Assembly: GCA_022564695.1 (NCBI GenBank)
Contig: JADFKX010000135.1
Location: forward strand, 1-5,635
DNA: 5,635 nt
From: Chloroflexota bacterium
Lineage (GTDB): Bacteria; Chloroflexota; Dehalococcoidia; SM23-28-2; RBG-16-64-32
Reading direction: 5' to 3'
The position numbers and the translations under genes were made by a program. A model generated the notes under the pieces. It saw only the letters and a program-made list of their open reading frames with translations. It searched no databases and had not been told where the DNA came from. Positions 1 to 5,346 of the stretch are shown piece after piece. Positions within the stretch are counted from its first letter, which is position 1, and every line of letters begins with the position of its first letter.

Positions 1-541
1 CATCCTTGTGAACAACGCCGGCATCCCCGTGATCACCGATCCCCAGGACGTCTCAGCCGCCGCCGGCCAGTTCTTCTCCCAGTCCGACCGCGCTCAGTGG
101 GAGCGCAGCATGGGCCTGATCACGCACGGCGTGCTCAACTGCTCCCGAGCGGTGATCGAAGGGATGTCAGAGCGGCGCTGGGGACGGATCATCAGCATCA
201 TCTCTGACGCCGGCCGCGTGGGCGAGCCGCGCCTGGTGGCCTACTCCATGGCGAAGGCAGGCGTCGTGGGGTTCAGCAAAGCGCTGGCCAAGGAGGTCGG
301 CCGCTACTGCATCACCGTGAACTGCGTCTCCCCTGCCACAACGGCGACGGAGGCGACCTGGGCCTGGCTCCAGGCCCAGGGAGAACGAATAATGCGCCAG
401 TATCCGCTGGCCAAGGGGCTGAGCCGGCTCGGCCAGCCGGCCGACATCGCCAACGCCGCTGCCTTCCTCGCCTCGCAGCGGGCCGAGTGGATCACCGGCC
501 AGGTGCTGAGCGTCAACGGCGGCTACTCCATGGCCGACTAA
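1..541 (+). CDS. Short-chain dehydrogenase/reductase (SDR), 5'-truncated by the window edge
   Basis: This is the C-terminal two thirds of a classical SDR, an NAD(P)-dependent oxidoreductase acting on a hydroxy or keto group. The reading frame is open from base 2 and begins inside the ILVNNAGI motif, so the start codon and the Rossmann TGxxxGIG cofactor loop lie upstream of the window. Counting the V of VNNAG as residue 1, the catalytic Ser is S66, and Y79 and K83 form the YSMAK box; the 13-residue S-to-Y spacing is that of classical SDRs. The C-terminal ITGQVLSVNGGYSM is the usual SDR ending. Two departures: the tetrad Asn position (three residues before the Gly in LITHGVLN) is Ile38, and the usual PG after the active site is PA (residues 109-110). 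The GRVGEPRL...YSMAK stretch resembles dehydrogenases of hydroxyacyl-CoA type, but the substrate cannot be assigned. It ends with TAA at 539-541. Confidence 0.93.
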   Translation, partial: ILVNNAGIPVITDPQDVSAAAGQFFSQSDRAQWERSMGLITHGVLNCSRAVIEGMSERRWGRIISIISDAGRVGEPRLVAYSMAKAGVVGFSKALAKEVGRYCITVNCVSPATTATEATWAWLQAQGERIMRQYPLAKGLSRLGQPADIANAAAFLASQRAEWITGQVLSVNGGYSMAD

Positions 542-570
542 GGGCCATATTCCCTTAACTGTCACTTAAC
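539..570 (+). repeat. Hairpin over the SDR stop codon plus tandem CTTAAC repeat of 11-bp period
   Basis: TAAGGG (539-544) and CCCTTA (552-557) are exact inverted arms around a 7-nt loop, with the SDR stop codon in the left arm. No T-run follows, so it is not a standard intrinsic terminator. Overlapping the right arm, CTTAAC occurs at 554-559 and again at 565-570, exactly one helical turn apart. Such direct repeats are typical of OmpR/PhoB-family operators, but no regulator is visible in the window. The remainder of the 542-675 gap shows no gene, and no promoter I could defend. Confidence 0.4.
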
Positions 571-675
571 CCGGCAGCTGACTTTGTAACGCCTTTCCAG
601 ATAGACCCGTCCTAGCTTATGTAGTGTAGTTCTAGCACGAGTTGTTGATGTGATGGCCCACCTCGAAGCTATTCC

Positions 676-2196
676 ATGAACATTCTTACGCCAGAGAACC
701 GTAAGTCCATACTCGATCTAACGCTGGCCCTCTCGGCCACGATGGTGATCGCGTTCCTGGTCATCAACGATGGCCTCATCCCCAGCGTATTCACCACAGC
801 GTTCTTCGCGCCCATCATCTTCCTCGCTTATCGTCAGCCCCTGCCCTACTCCCTCACTGTAGCGATATTGGCCTCTGTGGCCACCAGCCCGGCCATGGGC
901 GTCTTCGGCGTCCAGATGAACGAATCAGTGATGCCGGCGTTCTGGCTGGGGTGGCCCGCCGTCTACCTGTTCCTCGCCGTCACCATGAACCAGTGGGCGA
1001 ATATCAAGACACAGCGCGACCAGCTCGATAACACCGTAGATCACCTGCTGGACGTGCAGGCCCACAACGATATACGCCGGCAAGAGCTGGAGACGCTGAG
1101 CGTCATCCACAGCACCATCATGGCCGGCGACGATGAGACGGAGGTGCTCCGGGAGATCACCGGCCGCGTGGCAGAGCTCACGGGCGCCAAGCTTTGCAGC
1201 CTCGTGGTGTCCGACCCCGCCAGCGGCGAGCGACCCTACGCCGCCCACGGGTACGAGAAGGAAGACTTCCTCCGCCTGTTTCCCAACGGCGCTCCCCACG
1301 GTGAAGGCGTCGCTGGCTGGGCTATTCTTCACCACCGCATCGCCACCTCCAGCAACGTCCTCGATGACCCGCGCTACGACAGCCTGCGTCAGTTCGCCCT
1401 GACTATGGGATACCGGTCCGCCGCCGCCGCTCCCCTGGAGTTCGACGAGGGAGTCGCCGCGGCCCTCGTGATCTGCTACGAAAGGGAGCGCCAGTTCACC
1501 CCCGACGAGCTCATCCGCCTGGAACGGCTGGCCCGCCAGACGGAGCTGGCGATCCGCAGCGTGCGACAGAGGGAGAGCCTGGCCCGCTTCGCCTTCGATA
1601 CGGCGCTGGCGCTCACCGAGGCGATCGAGAGCCGTGACCCCTACACCGGCGGCCACTGCCACCGTCTCGCCGAGCACTCCTCCCACATAGCCACCAAGCT
1701 GGCCCTACCTAAGCGCGAGATCGAGATCGTGCGAATGGGGGCGGCGCTCCACGACGTAGGCAAGATCGTCGTGCCAGACGCCATCCTGAAGAAGCCGGGC
1801 AAGCTCACTCCGGACGAGTTCGCCATCGTCAAACAACACTGCTATAGCGGCGGCCAGATTTGCAAGCGGGTGCCCTTCCTGATGGACGTCTACCCGATCG
1901 TCTACCATCACCACGAGCGTTGGGACGGCCAGGGCTACCCCGACGGCCTCCGCGGCGAGCGCACCCCTACAGGCGCGCGCATCGTCGCCGTCGCCGACGC
2001 CTACGATGCGATGACCACCGACCGAATCTACCGGCAGGCGATGCCACACGAGGCCGCGATCGAGATCCTCAAGGACGGCGCCGGCAGCCAGTGGGACCCG
2101 ACGATGGTACGCGTGTTCCTGGAGACGATCCAGGTGCCGGATGCGGAGCCGCAGGTGGAGCCCCAGGCGGAGCGGACGCCGGAGCCCGCCGCCTGA
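676..2196 (+). CDS. Membrane-anchored GAF / HD-GYP domain protein, probable cyclic-di-GMP phosphodiesterase
   Basis: A 506-residue signalling enzyme predicted to hydrolyse c-di-GMP to pGpG or GMP at the inner face of the membrane. Residues about 12-105 hold four hydrophobic stretches (near 12-30, 36-52, 57-72, 87-105), an N-terminal sensor or anchor I cannot assign to a named family. A charged helical, probably coiled-coil linker follows (about 108-140), then a GAF domain (about 140-296; GEGVAGWAI at 209-217, and RSAAAAPLEF). The HD-GYP domain spans about 303-485. All signature residues are present: H327, HDVGK at 359-363, H388, HHHE at 411-414, DGQGYP at 417-422 and D441 in DAYDAMTTDR. The tail (488-506) is Pro/Glu-rich. 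ATG 676 is chosen because an in-frame TGA lies at 646; its ribosome site is weak (GAAG at 665-668). There is no GGDEF partner domain. The GAF ligand is unknown. Confidence 0.93.
   Translation: MNILTPENRKSILDLTLALSATMVIAFLVINDGLIPSVFTTAFFAPIIFLAYRQPLPYSLTVAILASVATSPAMGVFGVQMNESVMPAFWLGWPAVYLFLAVTMNQWANIKTQRDQLDNTVDHLLDVQAHNDIRRQELETLSVIHSTIMAGDDETEVLREITGRVAELTGAKLCSLVVSDPASGERPYAAHGYEKEDFLRLFPNGAPHGEGVAGWAILHHRIATSSNVLDDPRYDSLRQFALTMGYRSAAAAPLEFDEGVAAALVICYERERQFTPDELIRLERLARQTELAIRSVRQRESLARFAFDTALALTEAIESRDPYTGGHCHRLAEHSSHIATKLALPKREIEIVRMGAALHDVGKIVVPDAILKKPGKLTPDEFAIVKQHCYSGGQICKRVPFLMDVYPIVYHHHERWDGQGYPDGLRGERTPTGARIVAVADAYDAMTTDRIYRQAMPHEAAIEILKDGAGSQWDPTMVRVFLETIQVPDAEPQVEPQAERTPEPAA
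2146..2169 (+). repeat. Two 12-nt coding repeats in the tail of the HD-GYP gene
   Basis: Units at 2146-2157 and 2158-2169 differ at two bases and encode EPQV then EPQA. They lie in the low-complexity Pro/Glu tail after the HD-GYP fold. Slippage-type expansion is the likely origin, and the tail is probably disordered. Confidence 0.5.
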
Positions 2197-2254
2197 TCAC
2201 CGTCCCCGTTCCGCATCACAAGCAACCCCTCGTCTCCGCGTAGCCAACCTTCCC

Positions 2255-3328
2255 TTACCGCCCCCACAGGCCAAGCTGCGCCTGATCTTGCAAGCCCTTC
2301 GCCCGGAGGTTAGTCCCGTGTATGCCCAGCAGCCGAAACCGCTGGCCGGCCTCGGCCGTCTTGTCCAGCAGCGCCCCCGCCACGGTGACCAGCTCACCCG
2401 CGCTATCCACCCCCTCGGCCAGGCTGGTCTGACGAGTGATCGTGCGGAAGTCGCTATAGCGCAGCTTAAGGACCACCGTGCGCGCCCTCACCCCCTTCTC
2501 TCGCAGCCGTCTCGCCACATCCTCCGCCACCCGGCTCAGTATCTCGCGCAGCTCTGGACCGTCGGCCAGGTCGCGGGGGAACGTGGTCTCGGCGCCCACG
2601 GACTTGCGCTCCTGTTCGGTCTCCACAGGCCGATCGTCGAGGCCGTTAGCCATATGGCGAAACCATTGGCCGCGAACGCCGAAGCGCTCGACAAGCGCGG
2701 TCTCACCGGCCCGCGCCAGATCGCCGATAGTGTGTATCCCCATCTGGAGAAGCGCTTCCCCCGCCTTAGGGCCGACACCCCAAAGGGAGCGCACCGGCAG
2801 GGGCGCCAGGAACGACGCCTCCTCCCCCGCCGACACCACCACCAGCCCGTCCGGCTTCTCCATCTCCGAGGCGATCTTGGCGACCGTCTTGTTCGTCCCC
2901 ACGCCGATTGACGCCGTGAGACCCGTTTCCTCCTTCACCCGGCCCTTGATCTCGCGGGCCAGCGCCTTCGGGCCCCCATGCGCCGCGATCTGCTCCGTGG
3001 CGTCCAGAAACGCCTCGTCCAGAGAAAGCGGCTCCACCAGCGGCGTCACCTTGCGGAAGATCGCCATCACCTTGCGGGAGACTTCGCCATAGCGGTCGAA
3101 GCGAGGCGCCACCTGCACCGCCTGCGGGCAGAGGCGGAGAGCGCGGCTCATCGGCATGGCGGAGTGGATACCGAAGCGGCGTGCCTCGTAGGAGGCGGCG
3201 GCCACAACCCCGCGCGCCTGCGGCGGCGCGCCCACCACCACCGGCCTGCCCCGCAGCTCCGGCCTGTCCAACTGCTCCACCGAGGCGTAGAAGGCGTCCA
3301 GGTCAGCATGCAGAATCGTACGCGGCAT
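2255..3328 (-). CDS. dinB: DNA polymerase IV (Y-family translesion polymerase)
   Basis: A 357-residue, full-length error-prone polymerase that extends past damaged template bases. The palm begins with HADLDAFYASVE (7-18): D9 is the first metal ligand and Y14 is the steric-gate position that excludes ribonucleotides. SLDEAF (102-107) supplies D104 and E105. The fingers motif SYEARRFGI is at 46-54. A helix-hairpin-helix thumb element GVGPKAGEALLQMGI lies at 184-198. The little finger starts with KSVGAETTFPRDL (242-254) and runs to about 345. The C-terminus QLGLWGR matches a sliding-clamp binding peptide (QLxLF type). All catalytic residues are intact. The stop is 58 bp from the convergent HD-GYP stop; no terminator hairpin was seen between them. 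Upstream, an exact 8-bp sequence shared with the divergent LOG gene abuts the ATG. No LexA box of the GAACN4GTTC or CTGTN8ACAG type is visible, so SOS control is not supported. Confidence 0.97.
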   Translation of the reverse strand: MPRTILHADLDAFYASVEQLDRPELRGRPVVVGAPPQARGVVAAASYEARRFGIHSAMPMSRALRLCPQAVQVAPRFDRYGEVSRKVMAIFRKVTPLVEPLSLDEAFLDATEQIAAHGGPKALAREIKGRVKEETGLTASIGVGTNKTVAKIASEMEKPDGLVVVSAGEEASFLAPLPVRSLWGVGPKAGEALLQMGIHTIGDLARAGETALVERFGVRGQWFRHMANGLDDRPVETEQERKSVGAETTFPRDLADGPELREILSRVAEDVARRLREKGVRARTVVLKLRYSDFRTITRQTSLAEGVDSAGELVTVAGALLDKTAEAGQRFRLLGIHGTNLRAKGLQDQAQLGLWGR

Positions 3329-3378
3329 GTCTTCATAATAACGTCCCGTCCGCCGGCCGGTGATAGACTGAAGACACT
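3328..3378. promoter_or_regulatory. Divergent dinB / LOG control region with inverted octamer and two-way -10 patch
   Basis: The whole intergenic gap is 50 bp. TGTCTTCA (3328-3335) and TGAAGACA (3369-3376) are perfect inverted copies, so each gene has TGAAGACA at or just before its ATG. The AT-rich patch at 3334-3341 reads TATTAT on the minus strand (3340 to 3335), which would put transcription start at or within a base or two of the dinB ATG. On the plus strand it reads CATAAT (3334-3339). A second plus candidate is TAGACT (3364-3369), which would make the LOG message leaderless or nearly so. No good -35 was found for any of these. GAAG within the octamer could be a weak ribosome site. Confidence 0.45.
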
Positions 3379-4428
3379 ATGACACAACGGGCCAAACGGA
3401 CTCGCCGCCGTTACCTCACCGGCGACAAGGAGCTGGACGCCAACATCGCCCAACTGATCGAGGCCAGCGGCATATCTAACGATAGCGATCTCGTGGCGGA
3501 GATGATCACCACTTGCTTTCGCGTCGCCCGTGACCGCTCAGACCGCGGTGAGATGAAGCTGGTAAACGCCTCCCTGAAGGAGTTCGCTTACGCCTTCAAG
3601 GTGTTCAAGCAGTACCGCGGCGTGCGCAAGGTCAGCATCTTCGGCTCCTCAAGGTCCGACCCGGAGGACCCGAACTATCAGTGCGCCCGCATGTTCGCCG
3701 AGGAGATCGCGGAGCGGGGGTGGATGGTGATCACCGGCGCCGGGCCGGGGATCATGGAAGCCGGACACGAGGGCGCGGGCGCGGAGCGCAGCTTCGGCGC
3801 CAATATCCGCTTGCCCATGGACGTAGAGCCCAACGTCATCATTGAGGGCGACCCCAAGCTGATCAACTTCAAGTACTTCTTCACCCGCAAAGTAACCTTC
3901 CTCAAGGAGTCGCATGCCTTCGCCCTCTTCCCCGGAGGCTTCGGTACCCTGGACGAGACGTTCGAGCTGCTGACCTTGATGCAGACGGGCAAGACCGATC
4001 TGCACCCCGTAGTGCTGATGGAGGCGGAAGGCGGGCGATACTGGTTCGATTGGCGGCGGTTCATAGAAGGTCATCTCGCTGGCCAGGGCCTCATCTCGCC
4101 CGAGGACATGGACCTCGTCCACATCACGGATAGCATCGAGTCCGCCGTGGCTGAGATCGAGGGGTTCTACCGCAACTACCACTCCCAGCGCTACGTCCAC
4201 GGCGTCCTCGTCCTGCGCCTCCAGCGCCTCCCCGACGAGCGCGCCTTGACCCGCCTCGCGGAGGAGTTCGCTGATATCCTCCGCTCCGGTTCGCTGAGAG
4301 CGGTGGAGCCGTCCGAGGCTGAGGTTGAGGAAGGCGACTACCCAGAACTGGCACGGCTAGCGCTGGACTTCAACCAGCAGAGCTACGGCCGCCTGCGCCG
4401 CCTCATCGACGCCCTGAACGGGTATTAG
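3379..4428 (+). CDS. LOG-family (TIGR00730-type) Rossmann protein, probable nucleoside 5'-monophosphate phosphoribohydrolase
   Basis: A 349-residue protein of the LOG/lysine-decarboxylase-like family, which cleaves nucleoside monophosphates into free base and ribose 5-phosphate (cytokinin-type or PpnN-type reactions). The Rossmann core begins at VSIFGSSR (85-92). GAGPGIMEA (120-128) is the phosphate-binding loop, FFTRK (167-171) carries the conserved Arg-Lys, and PGGFGTLDE (185-193) is the family signature with its Glu. It is longer than minimal LOG proteins (about 180-200 residues): a basic, helical N-terminal segment (1-80) precedes the core, and a C-terminal domain (about 265-349) begins at YHSQRYVHG. 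It is shorter than E. coli PpnN. The name lysine decarboxylase would be wrong. Start ATG 3379 has only a weak GAAG upstream. It is divergent from dinB, and its stop is 4 bp from that of the convergent crotonase gene. The actual nucleotide substrate is not deducible. Confidence 0.9.
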   Translation: MTQRAKRTRRRYLTGDKELDANIAQLIEASGISNDSDLVAEMITTCFRVARDRSDRGEMKLVNASLKEFAYAFKVFKQYRGVRKVSIFGSSRSDPEDPNYQCARMFAEEIAERGWMVITGAGPGIMEAGHEGAGAERSFGANIRLPMDVEPNVIIEGDPKLINFKYFFTRKVTFLKESHAFALFPGGFGTLDETFELLTLMQTGKTDLHPVVLMEAEGGRYWFDWRRFIEGHLAGQGLISPEDMDLVHITDSIESAVAEIEGFYRNYHSQRYVHGVLVLRLQRLPDERALTRLAEEFADILRSGSLRAVEPSEAEVEEGDYPELARLALDFNQQSYGRLRRLIDALNGY

Positions 4429-4432
4429 CCCC

Positions 4433-5227
4433 CTAACGTCCGTGGAACGTGGGCGTCCTCTTCTCCAGGAACGCCTTTAGCGCCTCCCTGCTGTCCTCCG
4501 TGGCGCCGGTCATGATCATCCCCTCCGCCTCCGCGTCCAACAGAGTAGCGTAGTCAGAGTGCAACCCCAGGTTCAGGTTCTGCTTCATTCGAGCGATGGC
4601 GATAGGCGGCCCCTTGGCGATGCGCTCTGCCAGGACACGCGTCTCGCCGGCCAGCTGATCGTCGGCCACAGTGCGGTTCACCAGTCCAATGCGCTCCGCC
4701 TCTCGCGCGTCGATCAGGTCGCCAGTGAAGTACAGCTCGCGGGCCTTGGCCATCCCAACCAGCCTCTGGAGCACCCAGGTGCCCCCGTAATCGCCGGAGA
4801 AGCCGACCCGCACGAAGGCGGTGCCCATGCGCGCGCTCTCCCCGGCGATGCGTATGTCACAGGCCAGAGCGATGCTCAACCCCGCTCCAGCCGCCGGGCC
4901 GTTGATCATGGCGATCGTCGGCTTGGGCATCTCGTGCAGCAGCCGAGAGACCTCCTCACGGCGGCGGAGATGGGCAACGGGGCTCTCGTCCGGCACCGCC
5001 TCGCCGGAGGCCATACCGGCGATGTCTCCACCGGCGCAGAAGCCGCGGCCGGCGCCGGTGACCACCACGCAGCGCACATCCCCGTCCTCGGCCAGCCTCT
5101 CGATAATCGGGACGAGCGAGTCCATCAACTCGCCGCTTAGGGCGTTGAGCTTTTCGGGGCGGTTCAACGTCACGGTCGCGACGCGCTCGGAGACTTCAAG
5201 CAGCACGGTGTCCGTAATGGTAGTCAT
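4433..5227 (-). CDS. Crotonase-fold (enoyl-CoA hydratase/isomerase family) protein with non-hydratase active site
   Basis: A 264-residue acyl-CoA enzyme of normal crotonase length. Oxyanion-hole segments are present: CAGGD (64-68) and NGPAAGAG (109-116). The two glutamates of classical hydratases are not: aligning GAGLSIALACDI with GGGCELAMMCDI puts S118 at the first, and GTAF with GQPE puts F138 at the second. D146 in GFSGDYGGTW falls where PaaG-type isomerases and 4-chlorobenzoyl-CoA dehalogenase carry a functional Asp. I therefore infer an isomerase or another crotonase reaction rather than standard beta-oxidation hydration. The start is taken at ATG 5227, because AAGGAGG (5241 to 5235) sits 7 nt before it. 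A TTG ten codons upstream is open in frame, but it precedes the predicted transcription start. The gene is divergent from a VOC gene and has its own promoter at 5257-5285. Confidence 0.92.
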   Translation of the reverse strand: MTTITDTVLLEVSERVATVTLNRPEKLNALSGELMDSLVPIIERLAEDGDVRCVVVTGAGRGFCAGGDIAGMASGEAVPDESPVAHLRRREEVSRLLHEMPKPTIAMINGPAAGAGLSIALACDIRIAGESARMGTAFVRVGFSGDYGGTWVLQRLVGMAKARELYFTGDLIDAREAERIGLVNRTVADDQLAGETRVLAERIAKGPPIAIARMKQNLNLGLHSDYATLLDAEAEGMIMTGATEDSREALKAFLEKRTPTFHGR

Positions 5228-5234
5228 CGGTCGG

Positions 5235-5241
5235 CCTCCTT
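5235..5241 (-). promoter_or_regulatory. Strong Shine-Dalgarno site that fixes the crotonase start
   Basis: The minus strand reads AAGGAGG, ending 7 nt before ATG 5227. This favours the 264-residue protein over a version ten residues longer that would begin at TTG 5257. Confidence 0.85.
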
Positions 5242-5246
5242 CCAGA

Positions 5247-5291
5247 ATTGACCTCAATGATAGGGAGGCTGTTTCTAGTTGAAAAGATCAA
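5247..5291. repeat. Two TTGA/TCAA dyads in the crotonase-VOC divergent gap
   Basis: ATTGA-CC-TCAAT (5247-5258) lies between the crotonase -10 and its predicted start. TTGA-AAAGA-TCAA (5279-5291) covers both -35 elements and has the T-N11-A geometry of LysR-type boxes. Both use the same half-site with different spacing. Either could be an operator for one shared regulator; none is encoded in the window. Confidence 0.4.
5257..5285 (-). promoter_or_regulatory. Promoter for the crotonase gene
   Basis: Minus strand: -35 TTTTCA (5285 to 5280), 17-bp spacer, -10 TATCAT (5262 to 5257, five of six consensus bases). Predicted transcription start is near 5250, giving a leader of about 23 nt that contains the strong ribosome site. 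The position agrees with the ATG at 5227. Confidence 0.55.
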
Positions 5292-5305
5292 ACTTATGCT
5301 AGAAT
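5279..5305 (+). promoter_or_regulatory. Promoter for the VOC gene, extended -10 type
   Basis: TTGAAA (5279-5284) and TAGAAT (5300-5305) are good -35 and -10 hexamers, but the spacer is only 15 bp. TG at 5297-5298 just before the -10 makes an extended -10, which can offset a poor -35. Transcription would start near 5312 and leave a leader of about 35 nt. The -35 occupies almost the same bases as the -35 of the divergent crotonase promoter. Confidence 0.55.
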
Positions 5306-5332
5306 CGCCCTGCCAGCGTCACATGCACCCAT

Positions 5333-5346
5333 GAGGAGGCGCCTCC
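5333..5346 (+). promoter_or_regulatory. VOC ribosome binding site inside a perfect 12-bp palindrome
   Basis: GAGGAGG (5333-5339) is a strong Shine-Dalgarno sequence 7 nt before ATG 5347 and decides that start. It overlaps GGAGGCGCCTCC (5335-5346), a perfect palindrome ending at the base before the start codon. In RNA, GGAG and CTCC could pair across a GCGC loop and partly mask the site; in DNA it could be a dimer-binding site. Confidence 0.7.

Noticed and set aside
594..623. Possible promoter TTTCCA / TATGTA before the HD-GYP gene
   Set aside because: Both hexamers are poor, the spacer is 18 bp, and several equally weak alternatives exist nearby (TAGTGT, TTCTAG).
925..1686. Long minus-strand open frame (253 codons) opposite the HD-GYP gene
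   Set aside because: It is antisense to a gene with complete GAF and HD-GYP motifs; its translation shows no domain and has the Gly/Val/Ala-rich composition of a GC-rich shadow frame.
2197..2254. Bidirectional terminator between the HD-GYP and dinB genes
   Set aside because: No stem of useful length and no T-run on either strand in the 58-bp gap.
2141..2911. Plus-strand open frame opposite dinB, overlapping the HD-GYP 3' end
   Set aside because: The translation is Arg/Pro/His-rich without motifs, and dinB on the other strand is unambiguous.
3649..4200. Minus-strand open frame opposite the LOG gene
   Set aside because: It is antisense to the conserved Rossmann core and has no recognisable protein features.
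4420..4431. GGG-TATTAG-CCC as a terminator at the LOG stop
   Set aside because: Only three base pairs and no T-run.
4559..5282. Plus-strand open frames opposite the crotonase gene
   Set aside because: They are antisense shadows; the crotonase has a ribosome site, promoter and family motifs.
5279..5291. FNR-type site TTGAT-N4-ATCAA
   Set aside because: The dyad is one base too short and lacks the T of the left half-site; a LysR-like or other operator fits better.
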